Of a stretch of DNA of 42,245 bases, positions 26,969 to 38,739 are shown piece by piece. The stretch comes from Candidatus Nanopelagicales bacterium (lineage in GTDB: Bacteria; Actinomycetota; Actinomycetes; S36-B12): contig JAGYJJ010000004.1 in assembly GCA_018402235.1 (NCBI GenBank), positions 265,256 to 307,500 of the forward strand, read 5' to 3'. The notes under the pieces are model-generated. The model saw nothing but the letters and a program-made list of their open reading frames with translations, was not told the DNA's origin and did not search any database. The stretch's first letter is position 1, and each line of letters begins with the position of its first letter. Made by a program: the position numbers and the translations under genes.

Positions 26969-27804
26969 CGAGCCAGAACTTCCCGAGCCAATCGGCGATA
27001 CGCCTCAGCCCCCGCACTACTCGACGCGAACGTGGTGATCGGTTCACCAGCCACCGCGGCGTCGGGGAACTTCACGGTCCGGCTAATGACAGTCGTGAAG
27101 ACCTGGTCACCAAAAGCCTTTTGAACAGTTTCCAGCACCTCGCGGCTGTGCAGCGTGCGGGGGTCGTACATGGTCGCTAGGACACCGAGGATCCGCAGAG
27201 TCGGGTTGAGCCGCGCCATCACTTTGTCGATGGTGTCCTTGAGTAACGCGACTCCGCGCAAAGCGAAATACTCAGTTTCCATCGGGATGATCACATCGGT
27301 ACTGGCGGTGAGAGCGTTAAGGGTCAGCAGACCCAATGACGGCTGACAATCGATGAGTACAACGTCGTAGTCCCCGACCACCGCCTCCAAGGAACGCTGC
27401 AGGGCGTACTCACGACCCACCTCAGAGACCAACTGGATCTCAGCAGCCGACAGATCGATATTGCTCGGAAGCAGATCCATTCCCGGCACATCCGTGGCGA
27501 CGAGTACATCGCCTATATGGCACTGCGGATCGGTCAGCAGGTTGTAGACCGTGAGTTCCATCTCGTTCGGGTTGTAGCCCAAGGCGACGGACAAAGCTCC
27601 CTGCGGATCGAAGTCCACGAGCAACACTCGGCGGCCATACCCTGCCAGGGCCGCACCCAAACTAACGGTGGAGGTGGTCTTGCCAACACCGCCCTTTTGG
27701 TTGACCATCGAGATGATCCGCGCCGGGCCGTGCTTGGTTACCGGCGCAGGGGCTGGCGGCTCCGGGCCCCGCTTAGCGGTGGCCGGGTCCTGCTCGTTGC
27801 TCAT
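26965..27804 (-). CDS. parA: Orphan ParA/Soj-family ATPase
   Basis: A 279-residue ParA-type ATPase with the deviant Walker A NQKGGVGKTTSTVSL near 34-48, Walker A' VDFDPQGALS, and Walker B YDVVLIDCQPSLGLLT. No parB follows it; instead it is coupled to scpA. This orphan ParA between xerD and scpA is a shared actinobacterial arrangement (as Rv1708). A role in placing or loading the condensin is inference. The N-terminal 28 residues are Pro/Ala-rich. Confidence 0.94.
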   Translation of the reverse strand: MSNEQDPATAKRGPEPPAPAPVTKHGPARIISMVNQKGGVGKTTSTVSLGAALAGYGRRVLLVDFDPQGALSVALGYNPNEMELTVYNLLTDPQCHIGDVLVATDVPGMDLLPSNIDLSAAEIQLVSEVGREYALQRSLEAVVGDYDVVLIDCQPSLGLLTLNALTASTDVIIPMETEYFALRGVALLKDTIDKVMARLNPTLRILGVLATMYDPRTLHSREVLETVQKAFGDQVFTTVISRTVKFPDAAVAGEPITTFASSSAGAEAYRRLAREVLAR

Positions 27805-27832
27805 CGAGGTCCCTTCGGCTGTCCGGCCGAGC

Positions 27833-28771
27833 CTACTGCGCGCGGGGGTGACTGGCGGCGTACACCTCGCGCAGCGCGTCGGCCGTCACGAGGGTGTAGA
27901 TCTGGGTGGTTGTGACCGAGGAATGGCCGAGTAATTCCTGCACAACGCGAACGTCGGCACCGCCCTCCATGAGGTGGGTGGCGTAGGAGTGGCGCAGGGT
28001 ATGCGGCCCCACCTTGCCGCTCAGGCTGGCTTCCTGCGCACACCGCTGGATCACTTCCCAAGCGGACTGGCGACCCATCCGCGCACCCTTCACGCCTAAG
28101 AACAATGCCGCTCCCGGGCGACGCTTTCCCGTTGCTGCCTGGGCCAGCGCGGGCCGGCCACGCGTGAGATAGGTGGCGATCGCCCCACGTGCAGCTGCTC
28201 CAACCGGCAGTATCCGCTGCTTGTTGCCTTTGCCCGTCACCACTACCGTGCCGGAGTCGAGGTCGACGTCGTCCACATCGAGCCCGACTACCTCGGAAAT
28301 CCGTGTCCCCGTTCCGTACAGCACCTCCACAAGGGCCCGATCCCGAGAACCGACTGCCGTAGTGGGATCACCGGCCGCATCGATCAGCCGTTCGATGCTC
28401 GAATACGGCAATGCTTTAGGAAGCCGGCGCGGAATCTGGGGTGGAGCGATATCTGCGGCTGGATCGATGCTTGTCCAATTCTCCAAAGCCGCAAACCGGT
28501 GGAAGGAGCGAACGGCCACCACTACCCGCGCTGCGCTCGAGGCACTCAAGGGTCGCTCGCCTGGATCGGGGTTGCGCAGCGACGCAGAGAAGTCCGCCAC
28601 GTCCGCGGGCGCGATCGCATTCACATCATCGATCAAGCGTGCCGACAGCCATCTGGAGTACCGATCCAGATCGCGTCGATAAGCCGCCACGGTGTTTTGC
28701 GCCAGCCCGCGTTCGACGCTCACGTGGTCAAGGTAGCCACCGATGGCGTCCCTGATCGGCGGATTGGACAT
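27833..28771 (-). CDS. xerD: Tyrosine recombinase XerD
   Basis: Resolves chromosome dimers at dif with XerC. 312 residues: an N-terminal SAM-like core-binding domain (GYLDHVSVERGLAQNTVAAYRRDL), then the catalytic domain with Arg in GTGTRISEVVGL, Lys in TGKGNKQR, HTLRHSYATH, the His of LLGHSSVTTTQIY and the nucleophile Tyr there. All catalytic residues are present. The position beside parA-scpAB marks the housekeeping XerD, not a phage integrase. Confidence 0.96.
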   Translation of the reverse strand: MSNPPIRDAIGGYLDHVSVERGLAQNTVAAYRRDLDRYSRWLSARLIDDVNAIAPADVADFSASLRNPDPGERPLSASSAARVVVAVRSFHRFAALENWTSIDPAADIAPPQIPRRLPKALPYSSIERLIDAAGDPTTAVGSRDRALVEVLYGTGTRISEVVGLDVDDVDLDSGTVVVTGKGNKQRILPVGAAARGAIATYLTRGRPALAQAATGKRRPGAALFLGVKGARMGRQSAWEVIQRCAQEASLSGKVGPHTLRHSYATHLMEGGADVRVVQELLGHSSVTTTQIYTLVTADALREVYAASHPRAQ

Positions 28772-28792
28772 GCTTGCGATGGGCGCGTCGCC

Positions 28793-29908
28793 CTACGCGA
28801 GGACTTCCGCTATCGGCGTGAACGGAAGATCAAACGCCTCAGCGACGGCTCCGTAGGTGAGGGTTCCCGCGTGCACGTTCAGGCCTAATGCCAGCGCATG
28901 GTCGTCGCGCATCGCCTGCTTCCACCCCTTGTCCGCAAGTGCCACGGCATAAGGCAGCGTCACGTTCGTTAAGGCGTAGGTGGACGTGTGCGGGACGGCG
29001 CCGGGCATGTTCGCAACACAGTAGAAAATCGAATCGTGCACCGGATAGGTCGGGTCTGCGTGCGTGGTAGGACGAGAGTCTTCGAAGCAGCCACCCTGAT
29101 CGATGGCGATGTCTACGAGCACCGAGCCCGGCTTCATGCGCGAGACAAGATCGTTCGATACCAACTTCGGCGCTTTGGCACCAGGCACGAGAACAGCACC
29201 AATCACCATATCTGCGTCCAGCATCGCACGTTCGATTTCGAAGACGTTCGACGCCACCGTCTGCATGTGGCCCTGGTAGATAGCGTCCATCTGACGAAGG
29301 CGGGCCATGTTCTTGTCCATCAAGAGCACTTCAGCCTGCATACCTAGTGCGATGGCAGCCGCATTCATGCCAGATACGCCAGCTCCGATCACTACTACTT
29401 TTGCCGCATACACACCGGACACTCCGCCCATCAGGACACCCCGGCCACCGTGCGCGCGCATCAACGCATGCGCGCCGACTTGTGGCGCAAGCCGCCCGGC
29501 CACTTCACTCATGGGCGCCAGCAACGGCAGCGAGCCATCGGATAACTCGACGGTTTCGTAGGCGATGGCTGTGGCACCGGAACTTAAAAGCGCATCGGTG
29601 CACTCGCGCGAAGCAGCCAGGTGCAGATACGTGAACACGACTTGACCATCGCGGATGCGGGTGTACTCCTCGGCAATCGGTTCCTTCACCTTCAAGATCA
29701 TCTCGGCGAATTCCCAGACGTCGTCGGCCGCGGGCAACATGCGCGCTCCGGCAGCCTGGTACTCAGCATCGGAGATCGACGAGCCGTCTCCGGCTCCCGA
29801 CTGAACGGCCACTTCATGGCCATGGCGGGTCAACTCCATGGCACCGGCCGGCGTGATGGCCACGCGAAACTCGTTGTTCTTGACCTCGGTAGGAATACCG
29901 ATGCGCAC
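28793..29908 (-). CDS. ald: Alanine dehydrogenase
   Basis: NAD-dependent, reversible conversion of L-alanine to pyruvate and ammonia. 371 residues: MRIGIPTEVKNNEFRVAITPAG with the substrate Arg, MILKVKEP with the substrate Lys, TYLHLA with the catalytic His, the Rossmann motif VVIGAGVSGMNAAAIALGM, and DIAIDQGGCFEDSRPTTH with the catalytic Asp. Full length. It starts at the ATG at 29908 and probably has its own promoter in the 104-base gap (29909-30012), where no other gene is seen. Confidence 0.96.
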   Translation of the reverse strand: MRIGIPTEVKNNEFRVAITPAGAMELTRHGHEVAVQSGAGDGSSISDAEYQAAGARMLPAADDVWEFAEMILKVKEPIAEEYTRIRDGQVVFTYLHLAASRECTDALLSSGATAIAYETVELSDGSLPLLAPMSEVAGRLAPQVGAHALMRAHGGRGVLMGGVSGVYAAKVVVIGAGVSGMNAAAIALGMQAEVLLMDKNMARLRQMDAIYQGHMQTVASNVFEIERAMLDADMVIGAVLVPGAKAPKLVSNDLVSRMKPGSVLVDIAIDQGGCFEDSRPTTHADPTYPVHDSIFYCVANMPGAVPHTSTYALTNVTLPYAVALADKGWKQAMRDDHALALGLNVHAGTLTYGAVAEAFDLPFTPIAEVLA

Positions 29909-30012
29909 GCTTCCTCCTGCTGATCGCCTCGCGGCTCCTGGGGCGGAATCCCCGGTGGTGCCCGATAGCAGCGTAGACCGCCCTCAACTGATCGGACGAA
30001 AGATGCAGGCGA

Positions 30013-30699
30013 TCAGCGAACTCGCTGCTGGGACACCAGCCATGCACGCGGTTCCCACGGGGCCTGCGCCGAACGCAAGCCTTGTCCATTTCGCCTACGG
30101 ATCGCGTCCAGGGCCAAGATTCCGGCAACACCAGAAGGGCTGCCGATCGCTCCGGACAGCACCATTTCCACGGCATCGTCCAACGGCACCCAGGCTTGGG
30201 GAAGGTGAGCCTCCTCGGCCTCGCCGGTGTGTGATCGACCATCAGGCAATGTCGTGAGGTCGTTGGCTAGGTAGACGCGTATGGCCTCACTCGATCCACC
30301 GGGTGAGTTGAACAGGTCGACCAGGGTGTGCCAGGTATCCGCCTGGACACCTGCCTCCTCGGCCAACTCGCGCTGGGCAGTAACGAGCGGTGGCTCGCCC
30401 GCCACGTCCAGCAGGCCCGCGGGGGGCTCGAACAGGTACATCGCCACCGGATGGCGGTACTGCCGGATGAGCAAAATCCGATCGTCGTGGTCGACCGCGA
30501 TAACCGCAACGGCGCCGGGGTGGATCACCACATCGCGAACCGAATCGCTCTCCCCGATCCGCACGTAATCACGGACAACCGACCACACTCGACCTTCAAA
30601 GGCCAACGTTCGCTCGGCAACGGCCATCGTGGAATCCGGGGTGTCAGCTACCGCGCCCGACCAGGCCTCCTCCGGCCGCGGCAGACCTTCAGGTGGCAT
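30013..30699 (-). CDS. Nudix hydrolase, ADP-ribose pyrophosphatase type
   Basis: Hydrolyses ADP-ribose-like nucleotides, limiting free ADP-ribose. 228 residues. The nudix box keeps RELAEEAGV, with Glu-x7 before it; the spacing in PAGLLDVAGEPPLVTAQ is one residue longer than the textbook G-x5-E, as in mycobacterial ADPRase by my memory. YLFEPPAG is typical of this subfamily. It follows pyrG by 12 bases, like Rv1700. A start at the internal ATG 30627 is possible; no ribosome site decides. Confidence 0.92.
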   Translation of the reverse strand: MPPEGLPRPEEAWSGAVADTPDSTMAVAERTLAFEGRVWSVVRDYVRIGESDSVRDVVIHPGAVAVIAVDHDDRILLIRQYRHPVAMYLFEPPAGLLDVAGEPPLVTAQRELAEEAGVQADTWHTLVDLFNSPGGSSEAIRVYLANDLTTLPDGRSHTGEAEEAHLPQAWVPLDDAVEMVLSGAIGSPSGVAGILALDAIRRRNGQGLRSAQAPWEPRAWLVSQQRVR

Positions 30700-30711
30700 C
30701 GAATGCAGGGT

Positions 30712-34184
<3,473 letters not shown>

Positions 34185-34222
34185 CGCTTCTCGATCACAT
34201 CCGCCCGTTCACGCTTGCCACG

Positions 34223-35173
34223 TCACCGCTGCCGACCACGCCACCCATCGACCGGGAGGTCGAACTTCGCCACCAGTCGATCGGTGAAGGGTGCCGGCGC
34301 TAACCGAGCGAAGCGCACGGGAATCGGGTCGGCAGTTACCACGAGGCGATCGCCAGGCAGCAAATCAATCGTGCGTCGACCATCAGCCCACAGCACCGCG
34401 TGCGATCCCGGCGCTAAATCCAACGCGATCGTGCTTGAGGGCGATACGACTAATGGCCGAGCGAAGAGCGCATGAGCACTCAGCGGCACCACCAAAAGGG
34501 CCGCCACTTCAGGCCAGACCACGGGACCACCGGCAGAGAACGCATAGGCGGTAGAGCCTGTCGGAGTGGCGCACACCACGCCATCACAACCCCAACGCGA
34601 GAGTGGACGCCCATCCACCTCCACGAGCACTTCGATCATGCGTTCGCGGGTGCCTTTTTCCATGCTGACTTCATTGAGGGCCCAGGTGCTGTCGACGATC
34701 TCCCCATCACGCACAACATTTACTCGCAAGCGCGTGCGCTCCTCAACACTCCAGCGACGAGCAATGAGCGCCTCCACCACGAACTGCACATCCTCGGGCT
34801 CGGCTTCCGCCAAGAAGCCCACGTGCCCCAGATTCACGCCCAGCAGCGGTGTGCCGGGTTCGGCGAGTTCGGCTGCGCGCAAGATCGTGCCGTCTCCTCC
34901 GAAGCAGGCGACGACGTCGCCTCTGGCCCTACCCACAGCGGTGTCGTCGGCCAGCACCTCCAACTCATCGCGCGAAAAGGCGTCAGCTAAACCGTCCTGC
35001 TCCAAAGCTTGGATATCTCGTGCGGTCCCCGATACCTGCACACCGGCGGAGCGAAGGGCGGAGATAGTCGATCGAGCCACCCGCCGGGCGTCCTCATTCG
35101 CAGCGTTGACCACAACAAAAACGCGGACTGCTGGGTTGGTACTGGCGCCTTGGGCGACGTCACTAGTACTCAT
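34223..35173 (-). CDS. nadK: NAD kinase
   Basis: Phosphorylates NAD to NADP using ATP or polyphosphate. 316 residues with the GGDGTILRAAEL motif, GVNLGHVGFLAE, the NEVSMEKG substrate site and CATPTGSTAYAFSAGGPVV. Complete. The ATG at 35173 overlaps the tlyA stop as ATGA, matching tlyA-nadK-recN in actinobacteria. Confidence 0.96.
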   Translation of the reverse strand: MSTSDVAQGASTNPAVRVFVVVNAANEDARRVARSTISALRSAGVQVSGTARDIQALEQDGLADAFSRDELEVLADDTAVGRARGDVVACFGGDGTILRAAELAEPGTPLLGVNLGHVGFLAEAEPEDVQFVVEALIARRWSVEERTRLRVNVVRDGEIVDSTWALNEVSMEKGTRERMIEVLVEVDGRPLSRWGCDGVVCATPTGSTAYAFSAGGPVVWPEVAALLVVPLSAHALFARPLVVSPSSTIALDLAPGSHAVLWADGRRTIDLLPGDRLVVTADPIPVRFARLAPAPFTDRLVAKFDLPVDGWRGRQR

Positions 35174-36031
35174 TGCGGTCCCTCCTGGACCGCCGCGGTG
35201 ATGGCACGCTCAAGGAGCTCGGAATCGAGTCCGCCCTGCACACCCTTACTCATGCTCATCACGCCATCATCCCCGGTCGAATCCCCCGCGTCACTACCGG
35301 ACTTCGTCATCCACAGGAAATACTCGACATTGCCCTTGGGTCCAGGCAGCGGGCTAGCCACCACGCCATGGATCACCAGACCCAACCTCACCGCCGCGGC
35401 TGCCACCCCGCGCACGGCCTGCGCACGCAACTGCGGGTCTGTCACGACCCCATGCCCCACCTTGTTCTTGCCCACTTCGAACTGCGGCTTGACCATCACC
35501 ACTAGTTCCGCGCCCGCGGCTGCCACGTCAGTCAGCGCCGGCAGCACCACAGTGAGGGAGATGAACGACAAGTCCGCAACAACCAAATCCGGCGCGAAGG
35601 GCAGGTCCGAGGGCGTGAGATGTCGGACGTTGGTGCGTTCCATCACCACAACCGCATCCTGCGAGCGCACCGGACCAGGCCAACTGCCCGTAGCCGACAT
35701 CGACGGCGATCACCTGCGCTGCCCCGCGCTCGAGCAACACTTGCGTAAAGCCGCCGGTTGAAGCCCCTGCGTCCAAGGCCTTACGTCCACGGACGTTGAT
35801 CCCAAAAGCATCAAGGGCACCCACGAGTTTGTGGGCACCGCGAGAAACGTAGGAGGACTCATCCCCGGCCTGCACTTCTAACGCGGCGGAGACGTCCACC
35901 TGCGTAGCAGCCTTGGCGGCAACCACGCCACCAACGGTGACTCGTCCCTGCGCGATAAATTCCTGGGCTTGCTCACGCGAGGTGACAAGACGACGACGAA
36001 CAAGTTCGGCATCCAGCCGTCGACGTGTCAT
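35170..36031 (-). CDS. tlyA: TlyA-family rRNA 2'-O-methyltransferase (frameshifted in this sequence)
   Basis: Methylates the 2'-OH of rRNA cytidines (in mycobacteria on both subunits; its loss gives capreomycin resistance). The N-terminal frame has the S4 domain (RRRLDAELVRRRLVTSREQAQEFI), GAHKLVGALDAFG and the SAM motif ALDAGASTGGFTQVLLERGA. The second frame has DLVVADLSFISL, MVKPQFEVGK and the rest. Removing one base at 35674 restores GYGQLAWPVRSQDAV. So one extra base splits it, not in a homopolymer. Total about 286 residues, normal for the family. Confidence 0.92.
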
Positions 36032-36076
36032 CGATCACTCCGATGGGCGACGAAGCATGACAACGAGGCAGAACGA

Positions 36077-36364
36077 TTAAGCAGGATCGTCGTCGGATGC
36101 CAGACCGTCGAGGGTTGCGCGCAAGGATTGCTGCACTCTTTCGTAGATCTCGGCGTGTTCACCGAGATCGGACTGGGCAACAGCGTGCAGTTCTTCAAGG
36201 GCTGCGTCGACGGCTACGTTGCCGGTTGGCTCCCAGACGGGCAATGCAGCCTGTGGATCGGGCGCCTCGTCGAGCACGAGGATCTTTTCCATCTCCGACT
36301 CCGTGGGTTCGCTGTCCACGCTCTCAACCACCGTTGTCGCTTCGTCGTGTGGATTGAGCATCAC
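36077..36364 (-). CDS. Small acidic protein, unknown (TlyA-neighbour type)
   Basis: A 95-residue, strongly acidic protein without signal peptide or membrane helix. The N-terminal half looks disordered (DSEPTESEMEKILVLDEAPD); the C-terminal half (AALEELHAVAQSDLGEHAEIYERVQQSLRATL) looks helical. A similar small protein sits beside tlyA in mycobacteria, so it may be Rv1693-like. The start overlaps the upstream gene by 4 bases. No function known to me. Confidence 0.78.
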   Translation of the reverse strand: MMLNPHDEATTVVESVDSEPTESEMEKILVLDEAPDPQAALPVWEPTGNVAVDAALEELHAVAQSDLGEHAEIYERVQQSLRATLDGLASDDDPA

Positions 36365-36798
36365 TCCGGGACCACCTTCTTCTTCACCTTGCGTGGCGCC
36401 TCGCCAGCAACACTCGCTGTCGAAGAACTCGACTCATCGGACTTCGCTGTTTTCGCAGCCTTCTCAGACTTCTCGGTCGTGTCTTCTCTCTCCAGACGCT
36501 CGACCCGGGCGCGCAGCGCAGCGAGTTCGTCCTCACGCACGAAGCCCATGCGACCGACAGCGCGGTCAACTTCCGTTCGGATCATCCCCACGAGCACTTC
36601 TCGGTTCTGCTTGGAGGTCGCCATGAGGTCGTCGGCGATGTCTTGCACCGAGCCCACCACATCCGGAGTCTTCCCGGTCAGTTGCATCCCTTGGTTGACC
36701 AAGGACATCGCAGCATCGCGCGCCTTGCTGGCAGTCACCTCAGTGACACCACTAGCGAGCTGCACATACCCGCGCAGACCTTCCAGCACCTCGATCAC
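36361..36798 (-). CDS. Helical coiled-coil protein, phasin-like, unknown
   Basis: A 145-residue protein with a long amphipathic helical region (about 1-100), ending in an acidic/basic Ala-Lys-Glu tail (EDTTEKSEKAAKTAKSDESSSS then PRKVKKKVVPE). A heptad-like stretch ELAALRARVERLERE suggests a coiled coil. It resembles phasin or granule-associated helical proteins in layout, but I cannot confirm the family. GTG start at 36798 after GGAGGGG. A lipid-granule role with the WS/DGAT gene would be speculation. Confidence 0.72.
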   Translation of the reverse strand: MIEVLEGLRGYVQLASGVTEVTASKARDAAMSLVNQGMQLTGKTPDVVGSVQDIADDLMATSKQNREVLVGMIRTEVDRAVGRMGFVREDELAALRARVERLEREDTTEKSEKAAKTAKSDESSSSTASVAGEAPRKVKKKVVPE

Positions 36799-36827
36799 GC
36801 CCCTCCATGAGATCTATCGCTAGAACT

Positions 36828-37775
36828 CTAACGCCGTGCCCACGCGTCGATCGCCTGACGCACCTGATCGCTCACGTTGCCGGAGGCGTCGGACTTGCTC
36901 CACGCTCGGCCCAGACCTCGGAGAACCTCCGCCAGCGGCCCACTTCCTGGCGCGTCCGGGGCAACCCGAACGGCATCGACCGGCCCGCTCAAGGCCTGTA
37001 GATCCTCGGCGATGTAAATGGGTCGAAACTGCGGGTCCGCATCGATCAAATCCACCAGCTCCTGCGCTCCTGCAACTCCAGTGAGGACCAGTAGCGAGTC
37101 CATGCCAGCGCGATTTGCACCTTGGATATCGGTATCGATGCGATCACCCACAACTAAGGGGCGAGACGAACCCAGGCGCTCGGCGGCGAGCGTGAACAGC
37201 AGCGGCTCCGGCTTACCGGTCACCGCATCGGGTGCTCGACCAATCGCCAGTTGAATGGCACTCACAAGAGCACCGTTCCCAGGTGCCAAACCGTGCTCGG
37301 TCGGAATGCTCAAATCCAGGTTCGTTGCCACCCACACCGCCCCTGCAGTGATCGCATATCCGGCTTCGGAAAGTTCCCGCCACCCGACTTCTGGTCCAAA
37401 ACCTTGCACCACCGCGACCGGTGTCACTGAGCGATCACGCACCGGCGTATAGCCAGCCGCCGATACTGCCTCATCGATTCCCACGCCACCGACGATCAAG
37501 ACGGGTGAGCCGGCTGGCACTCCATATTCCTGCAGGTAAGCAACGGCCCCTTGTGGCGAGGTGACCACATTTGAGGGATCGATCGCAAGACCAAGACGAG
37601 CGATACGTTCAGCGATCGCCGCAGGCGGCAACGCAGCATTATTCGTGAGCAAGCACCACGGAACTGGCGAGGCTCGAAGGGCATCGACGGCGAAGGGAAC
37701 GGCAACCGAACCCCGGTAGATCACCCCATCGGCGTCCACGATGAGGGCGTCGTACCCGTCGAGGAGTGGCGCCAC
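36828..37775 (-). CDS. HAD-superfamily phosphatase, NagD-like
   Basis: A 315-residue HAD hydrolase of the NagD / p-nitrophenylphosphatase branch. The nucleophile motif is DADGVIYRG, then LTNNAALPP, the Lys-containing TGKPEPLLF, and the acidic VVGDRIDTDIQGANRAGM. The substrate is unknown; some relatives act on phosphoglycolate or pyridoxal phosphate. The GTG start follows the TPR gene stop directly (TAGGTG), so they are coupled. Confidence 0.9.
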   Translation of the reverse strand: MAPLLDGYDALIVDADGVIYRGSVAVPFAVDALRASPVPWCLLTNNAALPPAAIAERIARLGLAIDPSNVVTSPQGAVAYLQEYGVPAGSPVLIVGGVGIDEAVSAAGYTPVRDRSVTPVAVVQGFGPEVGWRELSEAGYAITAGAVWVATNLDLSIPTEHGLAPGNGALVSAIQLAIGRAPDAVTGKPEPLLFTLAAERLGSSRPLVVGDRIDTDIQGANRAGMDSLLVLTGVAGAQELVDLIDADPQFRPIYIAEDLQALSGPVDAVRVAPDAPGSGPLAEVLRGLGRAWSKSDASGNVSDQVRQAIDAWARR

Positions 37776-38240
37776 CTAGAAGTCCGCCTCGATGGGACCC
37801 TCAGGCGCCAGTCCGGCTTCTGCTCGTGCCCGAAGGGTCGCCTTCACTTGGGTCAGCGCCTGTGCGTACTCAGGTCGATCCGGTCGCATCACAAAGGCCA
37901 TGGACAGGTGATCGCGGGCCGTGGGGAACATCTGCCGTCGCCATAGGGCCATTCCCAGTGCGTAGTGGGCGTAGTCCTCATCGGGCGCGCGTTCGACAAG
38001 CTCGGTCAATACCTCGATCGCGTCGTCGTACCGGCGAGCATCGAATAGCGCTCTACCCAAGGTCTCCAGCACTGACGGGCTCGGCTCGGACCGCCGGACA
38101 CGCTCCAACAAGATGATGGCCGCCTCGGCGTTTCCCGTGGAGAGCATGTCCTGCGCTCGCTGGAACCACTCGTACGGGCCACCACTGGGTGAACCGACGT
38201 CGTCTGCGTCGGCTGCATCCACGGCGTCGAAAGACTCCAC
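37776..38240 (-). CDS. Small TPR-repeat protein
   Basis: A 154-residue, mostly helical protein with two to three TPR-like motifs (YEWFQRAQDMLSTGNAEAAIILLERV, VLETLGRALFDARRYDDAIEVLTELVERAP, YAHYALGMALWRRQMFPTARDHLSMAF). It probably mediates protein contacts. The start is GTG at 38240, only 4 bases after the stop of a repeat-encoded mini-ORF; no strong ribosome site is seen. Confidence 0.85.
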   Translation of the reverse strand: MESFDAVDAADADDVGSPSGGPYEWFQRAQDMLSTGNAEAAIILLERVRRSEPSPSVLETLGRALFDARRYDDAIEVLTELVERAPDEDYAHYALGMALWRRQMFPTARDHLSMAFVMRPDRPEYAQALTQVKATLRARAEAGLAPEGPIEADF

Positions 38241-38244
38241 GCGC

Positions 38245-38310
38245 TCATCGTCCCATGAAAACCGAGCGTCCCATGAAAACCGAGCGTCCCATGAAAACCG
38301 AGCGTCCCAT
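38245..38310 (-). CDS. Repeat-encoded mini-ORF upstream of the TPR gene
   Basis: The 18-base tandem repeat, read on the minus strand, gives an open frame of 21 codons, (MGRSVF)3-MGR, ending in TGA. Each repeat contains an ATG. The stop lies 4 bases before the GTG of the TPR gene, so translating it could deliver ribosomes to that start. No clear Shine-Dalgarno precedes it. It may also simply be an untranslated repeat. Too short to judge by codon use. Confidence 0.35.
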   Translation of the reverse strand: MGRSVFMGRSVFMGRSVFMGR

Positions 38311-38313
38311 GAA
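38251..38313. repeat. 18-base tandem repeat, three full units plus a partial one
   Basis: Unit TCCCATGAAAACCGAGCG at 38251-38268, 38269-38286 and 38287-38304, identical copies, followed by TCCCATGAA at 38305-38313. It sits between the SSB-like gene and the TPR gene. No spacers, so it is not a CRISPR array. A copy-number-variable locus by nature. Confidence 0.95.
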
Positions 38314-38330
38314 CGCGTGTGCGCTCGCCT

Positions 38331-38660
38331 TCACGCCTTCTGGATCGAACGCACCACAACTTCCATAGTGCTGCCCACTCCACCGGCAGCTCCTCCTCGC
38401 CAGAAGCGTCGACGCAACGTCCCGTCCACCGACACCAACGTCCCCGGCTCGAGGCGTTCAACCATGGCACGCGTGCGCGCCCTGGTTGTAGTGCAGGCGA
38501 TCGCATCGACGATGGCGGCGTTGGGGCTACCGGTCCTTTCGCGTACCGGCCTATCCACTATCACCGTGAAAGACGTGATGGTGTCCCCACTGGGCAGTTC
38601 CTTGGTTCGCACCTGGGCTCCCAACCGACCCATGAGCGCAACCGACGACGACGTTGTCAT
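38331..38660 (-). CDS. SSB-like OB-fold protein
   Basis: A 109-residue paralogue of single-stranded DNA-binding protein. The OB-fold pattern is visible: VALMGRLGAQVRTKELPSGDTITSFTVIVDR, then LEPGTLVSVDGTLRRRFW. The acidic C-terminal tip of true SSB is missing. So it may be a specialised or accessory ssDNA-binding protein. Strong GGAGG before the ATG at 38660. First gene of the minus-strand run towards tlyA. Confidence 0.85.
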   Translation of the reverse strand: MTTSSSVALMGRLGAQVRTKELPSGDTITSFTVIVDRPVRERTGSPNAAIVDAIACTTTRARTRAMVERLEPGTLVSVDGTLRRRFWRGGAAGGVGSTMEVVVRSIQKA

Positions 38661-38739
38661 GACTTTCCCTCCTTAGAACGACTCTTACCCCCCAGGAAAG
38701 CCCCAACAACTCGCCACGATCTAGTCCCAATCGAGAACG

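Noticed and set aside
27833..28771. Tyrosine recombinase as a sign of a mobile element
   Set aside because: It is the housekeeping XerD beside parA-scpA-scpB. No attachment site repeats or cargo genes are near it.
38251..38313. Short direct repeats as a possible CRISPR array
   Set aside because: The units are 18 bases and touch each other, with no spacers and no cas genes nearby.
38006..38506. Minus-strand open frame with HGTLGF repeats, 166 codons
   Set aside because: The repeat is only the 18-base tandem repeat in another frame. The rest is out of frame with two solid genes, the TPR and SSB-like proteins.
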